This document shows positions 1 to 9,662 of a stretch of 64,000 nucleotides of DNA, piece by piece (the first letter of the stretch is position 1; every line of letters begins with the position of its first letter). The notes under the pieces are model-generated. The model ran no database searches. It had not been told where the DNA came from and was given only the letters and a program-made list of their open reading frames with translations. A program made the translations under genes and the position numbers. Origin of the DNA: JAIBAJ01 sp965284645 (GTDB lineage: Bacteria > Bacteroidota > Bacteroidia > JAIBAJ01); contig OZ260106.1 of NCBI GenBank assembly GCA_965284645.1, positions 4,092,001-4,156,000 on the forward strand. The letters run 5' to 3'.

Positions 1-495
1 CATGAGTGCTGCCGTAACCGCTGCCAAAATAGCCAAAACAATTCCCACTCCAAAATCAGCTTGAAAATTGAAAATTAGCACTATACCGGCTGCCACAACC
101 GACCCAAACAACATTTCATCCCAGCGAAACCGTCGACCTAGCATAACAGGTTCAAGCAAGGCCGTAAAAATCGAGGTTGAGGAAAAACAGCTCAACGCCA
201 CCGTTACATTGCTGTATTTAATAGCTCCATAAAAGCCAATCCAATGAATAATCAAAATGCAGCCTACCAAAGCCAAAGACCGCATTTGTTTGGCCGAAGG
301 AATAAAAAAAGTACCCTTTTTCCAAGCCACTAAAGCCAAGGTCGGCACCGTAATCAGAAGGCGATAAACAATCAATAGCGACTCCGGCAACTCAATCAAT
401 TTGCCCAAAATTCCTGTAAAACCCCACAGAAAAATAGCAACATGCATATAAACATAGGCCTTGGGAAGACTAATCGGGGCAATTTTAGAGCTCAT
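1..495 (-). CDS. EamA/DMT-family transporter, N-terminal part (cut by window edge)
   Basis: The reverse strand is open from an ATG at 495 to the window edge, 165 codons. The translation is strongly hydrophobic with about five membrane segments and starts MSSKIAPISLPKAYVYM, followed by FLWGFTGILGKLI. A short segment with a charged loop (RLLITVPTLALVAWKKG) and a later GFYGAIKYSNVTVALS segment fit the first EamA repeat of drug/metabolite exporters, which normally have ten helices in about 290-300 residues. The second EamA repeat would lie beyond the left edge. Substrate cannot be inferred. Family assignment is by pattern recognition; I am fairly sure of the class, not of the function. Confidence 0.8.
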   Translation of the reverse strand, partial: MSSKIAPISLPKAYVYMHVAIFLWGFTGILGKLIELPESLLIVYRLLITVPTLALVAWKKGTFFIPSAKQMRSLALVGCILIIHWIGFYGAIKYSNVTVALSCFSSTSIFTALLEPVMLGRRFRWDEMLFGSVVAAGIVLIFNFQADFGVGIVLAILAAVTAALM

Positions 496-550
496 TGCTG
501 CAAAGAAACTAATTATTGAAAGGTAAAAAATATCTGGGTAAAGTATTTCT

Positions 551-775
551 TGGCGGGCTCCCTTCCGCCCAAACCCATTTTCACCTCTATAAGGCAGTGT
601 ACTAGGGCGTCAGGGCCAGGCTTTCGCTAATACTCCTCAGGCTGGGCTGGGCTACACCTACCCTATTTCCACCTGATCCATGGTCAATTGAAATGGACTG
701 TTCTGCTTGCTTTCCATTCGTAAATAGGTGTAGCCAATCCCATCCTTGCGGGGTATCACGCTCTATCCTTGCCCG
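551..775 (+). repeat. Dispersed structured intergenic element, copy A
   Basis: It starts with TTGGCGGGCTCCC and ends with CTCTATCCTTGCCCG, the conserved boundaries of the family also found at 12304, 15506, 16675, 37392, 41083, 52261 and 58570. The outer stem is only partly kept (CCC..GCCC near 561-570 against GGGC..AGGG near 606-618). The middle insert is long here and carries its own hairpin, with arm GGCTACACCTA pairing with TAGGTGTAGCC. It fills most of the gap between the EamA gene and the YhhN-like gene. No protein is encoded. Confidence 0.7.
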
Positions 776-946
776 GGGTTCTTCGTGCCCGGTTTTTGGT
801 TATTGGAACTTGGCTTCCGTATTTCAAACTTCACTTTTCCCCATTTTTAAGAAATAAAAAACACAAAATCAATTTAGGCCCTTTAAAGAATTTAAGCCAC
901 GAAACTGTATAAATTCCATCTTTGCAACCCCAATCACAACCCCAAC

Positions 947-1651
947 ATGGAAAAATCAACCTTCAATAAATTCTTTCTGGCCCTATTGAGTCTTGAATTG
1001 GTTTTGGAATTCATTCATCTGCAATGGGCCATATTTATTGTAAAACCTGCGGTAACTAGTTTCATCATTTACTATTTCTATAACCAAACCAAGGAAAAGC
1101 CCTCGGTATTTTCCAAATCCATTTTGATTGGGTTGGTAGCCAGTTTAGGAGGCGACATATTTTTGATGTTTCCCAAATTTAATCCTAACTTTTTCTTAGT
1201 TGGATTGGTTTCCTTTTTAATTGCCCATTTGTTTTATATCAGGGCTTATTTTCAGAATATTAAAAGCAGTGCTGTTTCAAATTCCTTTTCAGTAAAATTA
1301 ATGGTAGCCAATCCTATTGTTTTAATGAGTCTTTCCATGTATGCCCTTATGAAAAACGATTTACACGATATGAAAATCCCTGTACTATTCTATATGACGG
1401 CTATTACCGCCATGGGAGTTATGGCCGGATTACGAATTAACCACACCAGTGCCAGTAGTTGGAAAAAAGTTTTGGGTGGCGCAATTTTATTTTTGATGTC
1501 TGATTCGATCATTGCCCTGAACAAATTTGTTCATCCATTTGAATATTCCAATTTGGCAATCATGTCGACCTACTATGTAGCCCAATATTTTATTGCCACA
1601 GGTTGTTTAGAACATATTGAAAAAGGGGAAAGTTCTACCGAATTACGGTAA
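947..1651 (+). CDS. YhhN/TMEM86-family membrane protein (lysoplasmalogenase-like)
   Basis: 234 residues, about eight predicted membrane segments, the usual size of the YhhN family. Family-type motifs seen are SLGGDIFLMF near residues 65-74 and GAILFLMSDSIIALNKF near 178-194, which carry the conserved acidic residues in membrane helices. Characterised members hydrolyse the vinyl-ether bond of lysoplasmalogens; that activity is inferred by family only. A CATCTTTG box with relation to the TAnnTTTG promoter lies about 25 bases upstream. The 3' end overlaps the convergent T9SS gene by 17 bases. Confidence 0.82.
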   Translation: MEKSTFNKFFLALLSLELVLEFIHLQWAIFIVKPAVTSFIIYYFYNQTKEKPSVFSKSILIGLVASLGGDIFLMFPKFNPNFFLVGLVSFLIAHLFYIRAYFQNIKSSAVSNSFSVKLMVANPIVLMSLSMYALMKNDLHDMKIPVLFYMTAITAMGVMAGLRINHTSASSWKKVLGGAILFLMSDSIIALNKFVHPFEYSNLAIMSTYYVAQYFIATGCLEHIEKGESSTELR

Positions 1652-3758
1652 CATGGCCATACTTCTTTTCCGTATCACCTAAAGGAGTAATCAGTTCAAT
1701 CATATAGGTAAAAGTACCTTCCAAAAGTTCTCCTTCTCGGCTAGTACCGTTCCAAGCCCAGGTTTGGTGTTTGGAGCGATAAACTTCGGCTCCCCAACGG
1801 TTGAAAATTCTTACTTCAGAGAAGCTAAAGCCTTCGCCAATGGCATACCAAGCATCATTTACCAAATCTCCATTGGGGGTAAAGGCATTGGGCACATACA
1901 CATTCAAATCTGGATAGGCGTGCACAAACAGGCGAACAGTATCCATACAACCTTCCCTGTTTTCAGCTAATAACGTTACCGGATACCAACCCGAATCAGC
2001 ATACACATGGGCAGCATTAAAGGTATTCGTAGTATCGCCATCGCCAAAGTACCACATATAGTTCAAGGCATCAATAGAATTATTGGTAAAAACAAATTCA
2101 CGGGCACCGGTTTGTCGGCTGGAAAACCTAGCTTCCGGGCCAACTACCTCCACCAAAACTCTGGTTGAATCCACTATTCCGCATAAATCAGTAACCTCTA
2201 CGGTATAAAAACTTGGGTAATTTGGACTAACGATGGCACTGTTGTTCGTACTTCCATCAAAAGTCCAATTGTAGGTATAAGGAGCTTTGCCATCTGAAAC
2301 ATTCACAATCATTACAGCCGTATCGCCTTTGCAAATGCGTGGTGTATTGACAACAAATTCCATAGGTGTATAACCGGGAATGGTGATCCGAACGGAATCA
2401 TTGGCGAATTGCGTTCCGCAAGTATCAGTTACCTGAACATAGTAGGATGCTGAATTTAAAGGAAATACCGAAACGGTGTCATAGGTAGAAATCAAGGTTC
2501 CGGTAGCATCAAACCATTGGCAAGAATAACCGGGGGTACCTCCCGTTGGAAAAACTTGCAATAGGGTTTGGGCAGGACAAGGAGTTGTAACATCAGGAGT
2601 AGTAGAAACACTCAAAACAGGTTGATCAACAATGGTAAGGGTAAGCGTTGGCACTTCGGTTTGGCAAGCAATATTGATTAAGGGAGTAACGATAATCGTT
2701 TCAGCGCCTTCTGCCAATGCATCCACCAAAATAGAAACATCCACCGAGGCCAATGTACTGCCAGCAGGAATAGTAACAGAATTTGCAGAAACGGAATAAT
2801 CAACGCCTTGGGTGGCAGTTCCTGTAAGAGCAAAATTGATGGTCAGCGGACTAGTGGTATTTCCTGTTCTTTCAAAAATAATTTTCGAATCGCCACAAGC
2901 TTCCAAAAGTGCCGTATCATTTAAGGAAGATGAATAATCAGACTGTGCGGAAAGATCAATTGAACCAGCAGAAAAAGAACCGGCCTCCAAAAACACCGCC
3001 GAATCGAAAGCCCCATCAAATACATCCGCTACAGCCAATTTGATATGGTAAGTTTGGCAGGATTGTACAATGGCCATGGCCGTAAGTACTTTTGTAAAAC
3101 CATCGTACTGAACTGTTTGACCATCATCGCCCGGCGTGGTAAAAGAATCACCATCACCATTATCAACATAATAAAAAGCATTGCTGCCAGCATTTACATT
3201 ATTGATACTCACCAAGGTAGAAGTACCTGGGATTAAAGCAATATTTTGAGTTCCCGAAATTCCTGGACCACTGATAAAGAAGCCAAAAACATCATTAAAA
3301 TCAGAGTTAGCCCATTCCATGTATTCTTCCGATGCAAATACATAACGGAAGCTCAGTGTATCAGATAGAGGAATAAAATCAAATTCTAAAACAGCAGCAT
3401 CATTGGTTATTTGGTTTTGAACAAGTCCTTCCAAAGTGGCATCACCTGCCAACAATAAATTGGTACTGGTGCCGCTCAAATCATTGGGGCCTTCCGCATC
3501 AATTGCATTGCCAGTGCTTAATACAATTCCGGTCGACATACCGATATTAGAACTCCCAAAAAAGTAGCCTATTTGAGGTGAGTTACCATTGGCTACTCCA
3601 TTGAAAACAATATTGTTTGCCGTTACCCCTCCTCCCAACAATACATTCTGAACCAATTGCTGGGAAGTCTGGGAAGGATCAACCAACAATTGACCAAACC
3701 CTTTGAATACAGCAAGATTCAAAAGAATAAAAAGGAATATGGATAACTTACTTTTCAA
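1635..3758 (-). CDS. Choice-of-anchor L / PKD protein with T9SS type-B sorting domain
   Basis: 707 residues. Signal peptide at 1-22 (KLSIFLFILLNLAVF..GFGQ). Residues about 30-270 resemble the choice-of-anchor L domain, including SFRYVFASEEYMEWA and FNDVFGFFISGPG. A Calx-beta-like segment follows (VTIPAGSTLASVDVSI), then Ig/PKD-like repeats ending with YMWYFGDGDTTNTF. The last about 90 residues are a gliding-motility-associated type-B C-terminal domain (VYVPNAFTPNGDLVND, RIFNRWGAEVY, GTFTYMIEL), which directs secretion through T9SS and retention at the surface. Start is TTG at 3758; an in-frame stop lies just upstream and no ATG is available before the signal peptide. Likely surface adhesin; ligand unknown. 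Confidence 0.88.
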   Translation of the reverse strand: MKSKLSIFLFILLNLAVFKGFGQLLVDPSQTSQQLVQNVLLGGGVTANNIVFNGVANGNSPQIGYFFGSSNIGMSTGIVLSTGNAIDAEGPNDLSGTSTNLLLAGDATLEGLVQNQITNDAAVLEFDFIPLSDTLSFRYVFASEEYMEWANSDFNDVFGFFISGPGISGTQNIALIPGTSTLVSINNVNAGSNAFYYVDNGDGDSFTTPGDDGQTVQYDGFTKVLTAMAIVQSCQTYHIKLAVADVFDGAFDSAVFLEAGSFSAGSIDLSAQSDYSSSLNDTALLEACGDSKIIFERTGNTTSPLTINFALTGTATQGVDYSVSANSVTIPAGSTLASVDVSILVDALAEGAETIIVTPLINIACQTEVPTLTLTIVDQPVLSVSTTPDVTTPCPAQTLLQVFPTGGTPGYSCQWFDATGTLISTYDTVSVFPLNSASYYVQVTDTCGTQFANDSVRITIPGYTPMEFVVNTPRICKGDTAVMIVNVSDGKAPYTYNWTFDGSTNNSAIVSPNYPSFYTVEVTDLCGIVDSTRVLVEVVGPEARFSSRQTGAREFVFTNNSIDALNYMWYFGDGDTTNTFNAAHVYADSGWYPVTLLAENREGCMDTVRLFVHAYPDLNVYVPNAFTPNGDLVNDAWYAIGEGFSFSEVRIFNRWGAEVYRSKHQTWAWNGTSREGELLEGTFTYMIELITPLGDTEKKYGHVTVIR

Positions 3759-3877
3759 TGAAATTCAACTTACAAAAATAACTTAATTTCTGGATAAAAC
3801 AAATGAACGTAATGATTCTTAAAAAGTTGCCAAAAAACTTGCTTCGTTATTCAAAGGTTTAATCCATCTTTGCATAG

Positions 3878-4906
3878 ATGTCGAATCTTAATCCTTGGAT
3901 AAAACAGAAGCTGCTGGGCCTTTTCGTTAAGACCAATGGCTTCCTTTCTTCACCCCTTTTTGGCGGGAAAGGACTCTTGTTTTGTTTCCATCGCATATTG
4001 CCCAAAAACGAACAGTCGGCTTTATTTGGCGGAAAAGGAATGGCTGTATCCCCCGAATATTTGGAAGGATTGATACGAACCTTAAAGGAAAAGAAATACG
4101 AATTCATTGGCATGGACGAGGTTCTGCTCCGAATTAAAAACCCCGACAAAACCCGCAAATTTGTTTGTTTAGGATTCGATGATGGCTATGCCGATAACCT
4201 TATTCATGGCCTTCCCCTTTTCGAAAAACACGGCATTCCTTTTATCATTTACCCCAGCTTAAACCTGCTTAATGGAAGTATGATCCGGTGGTGGGATATA
4301 TTAGAAGAACAAATTCTTACAAACGCTTGGGTAAAGTACCAATTTCCAAACAAGATATTGGAACTCAAAACCGAAAGCTTGGAAGAAAAAACCAAGGCTT
4401 GGTGGGAAATCCGCTCGCATATTTTGGAATGGGAAGGACAATTTAGTCGCGCTGAAATGCTCGGATTATTTTGCAAAGATGAAGCCTGGAACAAAGCCTT
4501 CACCCTCTCCGTTGCTATTCCTGAATCGAGTTTGATCGACCTTCGAAAACACCCGCTTCTAACCATAGGCTCCCATACCGTCCATCACCTGCCATTAAAG
4601 AAACTCCCCGAAGACCAAGCCCGCTTCGAGTTACAGGAATCCAAACGCTATTTGGAAAACCTAATGGATTATGAAATCAAACACTTAGCCTATCCGTATG
4701 GTTCAGCTAATGAGTGTGGAGAAAGAGAATTCAAATTGGCCCAAGAACTGGGTTATCATTCGGGTGTTACCTTTATGCCAGGAAACTTAGTTGGAAACAA
4801 CCTGAATCCTTTTTCATTGCCCCGTTTTGCCGGAGGAGAAATGGTAGATAAAGAAAGATTGCACCATATTCTAACGGGTATCAGGCATTTTGCAGACAAC
4901 TATTAA
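3878..4906 (+). CDS. Polysaccharide deacetylase (NodB-like) family protein
   Basis: 342 residues, no signal peptide. The NodB fold is shown by LGFDDGYADN near residues 94-103 (the metal-binding Asp pair) and by SHTVHHLPL near 233-241, which gives the two metal-ligand histidines. LAYPYG near 267-272 matches the usual C-terminal NodB motif. Members remove N-acetyl groups from chitin, peptidoglycan or exopolysaccharide; here the substrate is unknown. A CATCTTTG box sits just ahead of the start. The gene is followed by two FAD oxidoreductases but has its own spacing and probably its own promoter. Confidence 0.85.
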   Translation: MSNLNPWIKQKLLGLFVKTNGFLSSPLFGGKGLLFCFHRILPKNEQSALFGGKGMAVSPEYLEGLIRTLKEKKYEFIGMDEVLLRIKNPDKTRKFVCLGFDDGYADNLIHGLPLFEKHGIPFIIYPSLNLLNGSMIRWWDILEEQILTNAWVKYQFPNKILELKTESLEEKTKAWWEIRSHILEWEGQFSRAEMLGLFCKDEAWNKAFTLSVAIPESSLIDLRKHPLLTIGSHTVHHLPLKKLPEDQARFELQESKRYLENLMDYEIKHLAYPYGSANECGEREFKLAQELGYHSGVTFMPGNLVGNNLNPFSLPRFAGGEMVDKERLHHILTGIRHFADNY

Positions 4907-4951
4907 AATGCAAAATTTCTCCTTCACCTAAAAACCTCCGTCTGCTCCGCT

Positions 4952-4959
4952 TACCTTTG
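4952..4959 (+). promoter_or_regulatory. Bacteroidota -7 promoter box TACCTTTG
   Basis: TACCTTTG matches the TAnnTTTG consensus of the Bacteroidota housekeeping sigma factor and lies 18 bases before the ATG of the first FAD oxidoreductase. It probably drives the two-gene oxidoreductase operon. Confidence 0.6.
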
Positions 4960-4977
4960 TCTCATTCAATTTAGCCT

Positions 4978-6498
4978 ATGAAAGTTAACATTATCGGTGC
5001 AGGAATTTCAGGTCTCAGTGCCGGATGTTACCTTCAAATGTGTGGTTTTGAAACCCAAATTTTTGAAAAACACAACATTCCAGGCGGACTTTGTACCAGC
5101 TGGAAAAAAGGAGATTATACCTTTGATGGTTGTGCTCACTGGATATTAGGTAGCGACAAGGGAAGTTCGTTTCATAAAATTTGGGCTGAATTGTTCGACC
5201 TAAAATCGATGGAGTTTGTGAACCACGAAGTACGAATGGCCATCGAACTTAAAGAAAACACCAATAAATACGGCGAAAAAACATTCTATTTCTATACCAA
5301 CCTCAACAAACTGGAAGCTTACTTATTAGACCTGGCTCCGGAGGACGAATTCCAAATTAAACGATTGGTGAATTCAGTGCGTACCATGCAACAGTTTGAC
5401 TTGCCACCCATCATGGATGATTTACCTTTTTGGGAAGCCACCAAACGGGGAATAAAAATGGCTAGGTACTGGCGCTTTTTCAAGTTGTTATTGGAATGGA
5501 AAAACGAAACCAACTTCAGCTTTTCACAGAAATTCAAGAATCCCTTTTTGGCGGAAAGTTTTAAAACCTTGTACGACGACCACGAAGTCAATATGCTGGT
5601 TTTTACTATGCCATTGGCTGCCATGGACCAAAAAAGCGCCGGTTATCCCATGGGTGGTTCGTTGAAATTTGCTGAAAAACTCGAACAACGCTATTTAAAT
5701 CTCGGAGGAAAAATCCACTACAAAACCCCTGTTCACAAAATTTTAACCGAAAACGGACGGGCAAAAGCCTTATTGGTTCGTAACAATGTGGTGCACGAAT
5801 CCGATATTACCCTTTCGGCTAGTGATTGGCATTGGACTCTTTTCGAAGCCTTGGAAGGGAAATATGTTGATGATAAGGCTAAAAAATTTGCCGAACTAAA
5901 AATCCTAGAACCGTATTATGGCGTAGTCCAATTCTCCTTTGGAATCAATGCAGACCTCCGTCATTTGCCGCATTTTACGAGGTTTCCACTCGAAAAACCG
6001 ATTCAATCCCCCGATGGCACCATTTACGATAGGTTTGAAGTCCACCTTTACCACTACGACCCCACCATGGCACCGGAAGGAAAAACAGCTGCGGTGGTAA
6101 GTTATTATACCAAAAAAGGTGAATTCTGGATCAACCTTAGAAAATCAGACCGCCACCAATACCGGGCAGTGAAGAGCCAATTCCAAGAAATTATTTTGAC
6201 CGAACTGGACAAACGTTTAGGTGGTATCCGCGATAAAGTGGAAGAAATGGATTTTGCCACACCAGCTTCAGTACTGCGCTACACGAACAACTGGAAAGGA
6301 AGTGCGCAAGGATGGCTTCCCAGCAATAATTTATTCGAGCTATATAACATCGGATTCTACCTTCCGGGCCTTCATGACTTCTTTTATTCCAGCCATTGGA
6401 GTCAACCCGGGGGAGGACTACCTGTAGCAGCCAAACAAGGCAGAGATGTGGCCAAAGAAATCTGCAAAAAATACAAGGTTCCTTTTAAGACTTCTTAG
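4978..6498 (+). CDS. CrtI/CrtISO-like FAD-dependent oxidoreductase
   Basis: 506 residues. The N-terminal dinucleotide-binding motif IIGAGISGLSAGCYL (about residues 5-19), then FEKHNIPGGLC, and GCAHWILG typify the phytoene desaturase / carotenoid isomerase / retinol saturase group. The C-terminal FAD motif region contains LYNIGFYLPGLHDFF and HWSQPGGGLPVAAKQGR. Members desaturate, isomerise or saturate polyenes. No phytoene synthase or other carotenoid genes are visible nearby, so the substrate is open. Two bases separate it from the next, distantly related, oxidoreductase; they are likely cotranscribed. Confidence 0.85.
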   Translation: MKVNIIGAGISGLSAGCYLQMCGFETQIFEKHNIPGGLCTSWKKGDYTFDGCAHWILGSDKGSSFHKIWAELFDLKSMEFVNHEVRMAIELKENTNKYGEKTFYFYTNLNKLEAYLLDLAPEDEFQIKRLVNSVRTMQQFDLPPIMDDLPFWEATKRGIKMARYWRFFKLLLEWKNETNFSFSQKFKNPFLAESFKTLYDDHEVNMLVFTMPLAAMDQKSAGYPMGGSLKFAEKLEQRYLNLGGKIHYKTPVHKILTENGRAKALLVRNNVVHESDITLSASDWHWTLFEALEGKYVDDKAKKFAELKILEPYYGVVQFSFGINADLRHLPHFTRFPLEKPIQSPDGTIYDRFEVHLYHYDPTMAPEGKTAAVVSYYTKKGEFWINLRKSDRHQYRAVKSQFQEIILTELDKRLGGIRDKVEEMDFATPASVLRYTNNWKGSAQGWLPSNNLFELYNIGFYLPGLHDFFYSSHWSQPGGGLPVAAKQGRDVAKEICKKYKVPFKTS

Positions 6499-6500
6499 TC

Positions 6501-8012
6501 ATGACTGAATTTGATTTTGTAATTATTGGTTCAGGTTTGGGAGGATTAGAAACCGCCTGCATCCTAGCCAAAAACGGTTACAAGGTCTGTGTTTTGGAAA
6601 AAAACAGGCAGTTTGGCGGAACCCTCCAAATCTTCTCTCAAAACAAAGTCATCTTTGATGCAGGTGTGCATTATATTGGAGGCTTAGGGCAAGGTCAGGT
6701 TTTGCACCGTTTATTTTCCTACTTGGAAATCGCCGACAAATTAAAAATCAAACAATTGGATTTGGATGGATTTGACCACATTCAATTAGGAAACCAAGAC
6801 CCACCCTACAAAATACCCCAAACGAAAGCGCGCTTTTTGGAAACAATGATGGCCTATTTCCCCGACGAAAAAAAGGCCATTCAAACCTATTGGGAAGATT
6901 TACAAAAAGTGGCCGAACAAACCCCATTTTACAATGTTTTCCTAGAACCTAAAGCCTTTGAACTTTCCCCATTTCACATCCAAAGCATTGGCGACTATTT
7001 GGATAAACTTACAACTAATCCCATCCTCAAAAAAGTATTGTCCGGAAACAACCTTTTGTATGCCGGCAATCCTAATAAAACGCCTTTCTATGTCCATGCC
7101 ATTGTAGAATTTGCCTACCTGGAAAGTGCGTGGAAATGTATTGACGGAGGTGCCCAAATCGCAACCCTTCTCCTCTCTAAACTAAAAGAATGGGGTGGTG
7201 AAGCACGAAATTATGCTGAAGTTAGCTCCATTCTAACCCAAAATAGCCAAATAAAAGGGGTTCAACTGTTGAACGGGGAGCAGATTTATTGTTCGAAAAT
7301 CATTGCCAATATTCACCCCGAAAGGCTATTCGATTTGCTGGAGCCTGGACTTTTGAGACCAGCCTACCAAAACCGAATTAAAAGTTTAGAAAACTCCACC
7401 AGTGCCTTTTCCCTCAATATCGTTTTAAAACCGAACTCCTTTCCGGCCTTTAACCACAATATTTACTACCATAAGGATTCGGAGGTATGGACAAGCGAAT
7501 ACAAGCCCGAAAATTGGCCAAACACCCTTGCCGTTTTTTGTCCGGCCAGCAGCCATAACCCAAGCTTTGCCGATAGCCTTTCGGTGATGACTTACATGCA
7601 TTGGAAAGAAGTAGAACCTTGGGCTGAAACCGAACGCATTATTCCTCAAAAAAGAGAAAGCAGAGGAGAAAGCTACGAACAATTTAAGGAAGAAAAATCC
7701 AGCAAAGTTTTGGCCGAACTAGAAAAGCTCATGCCAGGCATCAAGCAACATATTTTGCATTATTCAGCCCAAACACCCCTCACCTACCGCGATTATTTAG
7801 GGACACCCAAAGGCAGTATCTATGGAATTTCCATGGATGCTAACGATGCTATGAAGTATATTTTCTCGAGCAAACAACGTTTGGAAAACCTCTATTTAAC
7901 TGGGCAAAACCTTAATCTGCATGGGATTGTAGGGGTAAGTATTTCGGCCATTGTTACCTGCTCAGAAATTCTTGGCATTTCGAATTTTTTAAACCAACTA
8001 AGGAAGGCTTGA
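6501..8012 (+). CDS. Second CrtI/retinol-saturase-like FAD-dependent oxidoreductase
   Basis: 503 residues. N-terminal Rossmann motif VIIGSGLGGLETACIL (about 7-22), LEKNRQFGGTLQ and FDAGVHYIGGLG. The C terminus has NLYLTGQNLNLHGIVGVS, the FAD-ribityl contact region seen in retinol saturase-like enzymes. Same family as its upstream neighbour (4978-6498) but clearly diverged, so the two may act on successive steps or as a heteromer. A charged loop RIIPQKRESRGESYEQFKEE near 373-392 is typical of this subgroup. Two-base spacing to the upstream gene indicates an operon. Confidence 0.85.
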   Translation: MTEFDFVIIGSGLGGLETACILAKNGYKVCVLEKNRQFGGTLQIFSQNKVIFDAGVHYIGGLGQGQVLHRLFSYLEIADKLKIKQLDLDGFDHIQLGNQDPPYKIPQTKARFLETMMAYFPDEKKAIQTYWEDLQKVAEQTPFYNVFLEPKAFELSPFHIQSIGDYLDKLTTNPILKKVLSGNNLLYAGNPNKTPFYVHAIVEFAYLESAWKCIDGGAQIATLLLSKLKEWGGEARNYAEVSSILTQNSQIKGVQLLNGEQIYCSKIIANIHPERLFDLLEPGLLRPAYQNRIKSLENSTSAFSLNIVLKPNSFPAFNHNIYYHKDSEVWTSEYKPENWPNTLAVFCPASSHNPSFADSLSVMTYMHWKEVEPWAETERIIPQKRESRGESYEQFKEEKSSKVLAELEKLMPGIKQHILHYSAQTPLTYRDYLGTPKGSIYGISMDANDAMKYIFSSKQRLENLYLTGQNLNLHGIVGVSISAIVTCSEILGISNFLNQLRKA

Positions 8013-8018
8013 TTGCAC

Positions 8019-8026
8019 TACCTTTG
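8019..8026 (+). promoter_or_regulatory. -7 promoter box TACCTTTG before prfC
   Basis: TACCTTTG lies 17 bases before the ATG of prfC, beginning just after the stop codon of the preceding gene. It indicates that prfC and the following ABC-F gene start a new transcript. Confidence 0.6.
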
Positions 8027-8043
8027 CGGCCCGAAATTTTAGG

Positions 8044-9642
8044 ATGAAATTAGAAGAAGAAATCCAAAAGCGCCGCACCTTTGCCATTATTTCCCACCCC
8101 GATGCCGGTAAGACAACCTTAACGGAAAAGCTCTTGCTCTTTGGTGGTGCGATTCAAACAGCAGGCGCGGTTAAAAACAACAAGATTACCAAAACCGCCG
8201 CTTCCGACTTTATGGAAATCGAAAAGCAACGCGGAATTTCTGTTGCCACCTCCGTGATGTCCTTCGATTTCAAAGGCATTCGAGTAAACCTGCTCGACAC
8301 CCCCGGTCACAAAGATTTTGCTGAAGACACTTACCGTACCTTAACTGCCGTTGACAGTGTTATTTTGGTAATCGATTGTGTGAAAGGTGTAGAAGAGCAA
8401 ACCGAAAAACTCATGGAAGTTTGTCGGATGCGCAATACACCAGTAATTACTTTCATCAATAAAATGGACCGAGAAGGCAGCAATCCCTTCGACTTATTGG
8501 ATGAAATTGAAAAAAAACTGAACATTCGCGTTCGACCTTTAAGCTGGCCTATCAATATCGGCGCCCATTTCAAAGGCGTTTACAACCTCTACGACAAATC
8601 ACTGAACCTGTTTAGTGCCAATAAAACCAAAATTTCGGACGATGTAGTTTCCATTCAAAACTTGAACGATCCGAGCTTAGACGAACTGGTAGGCGAAAAG
8701 GATGCTAAGCAATTGCGAGAAGATGTGGAACTGATTGAAGGTGTTTACGATGAATTTGATGTAAAATCTTACCTAGAAGGCGAAATTGCTCCTGTTTTCT
8801 TTGGCTCCGCCGTTAATAATTTCGGGGTAAAAGAACTCTTGGAAACATTTGTTCGGATAGCGCCAACCCCCATTCCACGCAATACCGATGTACGTTTGGT
8901 TCGTCCGGATGAAGAAAACTTTACAGGCTTTATCTTCAAAATACATGCGAATCTCGATCCCAAACACCGCGACCGTATTGCCTTTTTGAGGATATGTTCG
9001 GGCAAGTTTGAACGCAATAAATTTTTCAAACATGTGCGCTTGGGTAAGGATTTCAGGTTTTCAAATCCTTATTCCTTCTTGGCCCAAGACAAATCGGTGG
9101 TTGAAGAAGCCTTCCCTGGCGATGTAGTGGGTTTGTACTATACAGGCAACTTCAAAATCGGTGATACCTTAACCGAAGGGGAAAAAGTAATGTACAAAGG
9201 TATTCCCAGCTTTTCGCCCGAACTGTTCAAGGAAGTAATTAATACCGACCCAATGAAAAGCAAACAATTGGAAAAAGGTATCGAACAGTTATCCGACGAA
9301 GGGGTAGCCCAATTGTTTACTGTCAATCCGGGCAATAGAAAAATTATAGGTACGGTTGGAGACCTTCAATTTGAGGTTATCCAGTATCGCTTATTGAATG
9401 AATATGGCGCCTCTTGCCGTTACCAGCATTTGAACTTTTACAAGGCTTGTTGGATCACTTCCGATGATGAAGAAGCGCTAAGAGATTTCTTGCAATTCAA
9501 ATCCGGAAACATTGCCTACGACAAAGACCAAAACCCTGTTTATTTTGCCGAAAGTTCCTGGATTTTAAATACCCAGATCGAAAAATATCCCAAGTTACAA
9601 TTTCATTTTACCTCAGAATTTAAAATGGAAGCTGCCAAATAG
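8044..9642 (+). CDS. prfC: Peptide chain release factor 3
   Basis: 532 residues, the normal length of RF3. GTPase motifs: G1 SHPDAGKTTLTEKLLLFGG near residues 18-35, G3 DTPGHKDFAEDTYRTL near 85-100, G4 NKMDREG near 141. Domain II and III follow (SGKFERNKFFKHVRLG, GDLQFEVIQYRL). RF3 is a cytoplasmic GTPase that releases RF1/RF2 from the ribosome after termination. EF-G and elongation factor 4 are excluded by length and by the RF3-type SDFMEIEKQRGISVATSVM segment. The ABC-F gene follows after 20 bases and is probably cotranscribed. Confidence 0.95.
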   Translation: MKLEEEIQKRRTFAIISHPDAGKTTLTEKLLLFGGAIQTAGAVKNNKITKTAASDFMEIEKQRGISVATSVMSFDFKGIRVNLLDTPGHKDFAEDTYRTLTAVDSVILVIDCVKGVEEQTEKLMEVCRMRNTPVITFINKMDREGSNPFDLLDEIEKKLNIRVRPLSWPINIGAHFKGVYNLYDKSLNLFSANKTKISDDVVSIQNLNDPSLDELVGEKDAKQLREDVELIEGVYDEFDVKSYLEGEIAPVFFGSAVNNFGVKELLETFVRIAPTPIPRNTDVRLVRPDEENFTGFIFKIHANLDPKHRDRIAFLRICSGKFERNKFFKHVRLGKDFRFSNPYSFLAQDKSVVEEAFPGDVVGLYYTGNFKIGDTLTEGEKVMYKGIPSFSPELFKEVINTDPMKSKQLEKGIEQLSDEGVAQLFTVNPGNRKIIGTVGDLQFEVIQYRLLNEYGASCRYQHLNFYKACWITSDDEEALRDFLQFKSGNIAYDKDQNPVYFAESSWILNTQIEKYPKLQFHFTSEFKMEAAK

Positions 9643-9662
9643 CTTCCCAACAACCTACAGCC

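Noticed and set aside
3859..4158. Reverse-strand 99-codon frame over the deacetylase gene
   Set aside because: Lies antisense to a protein with clear NodB motifs and has no signal of its own; the same holds for the other antisense frames within confident genes.
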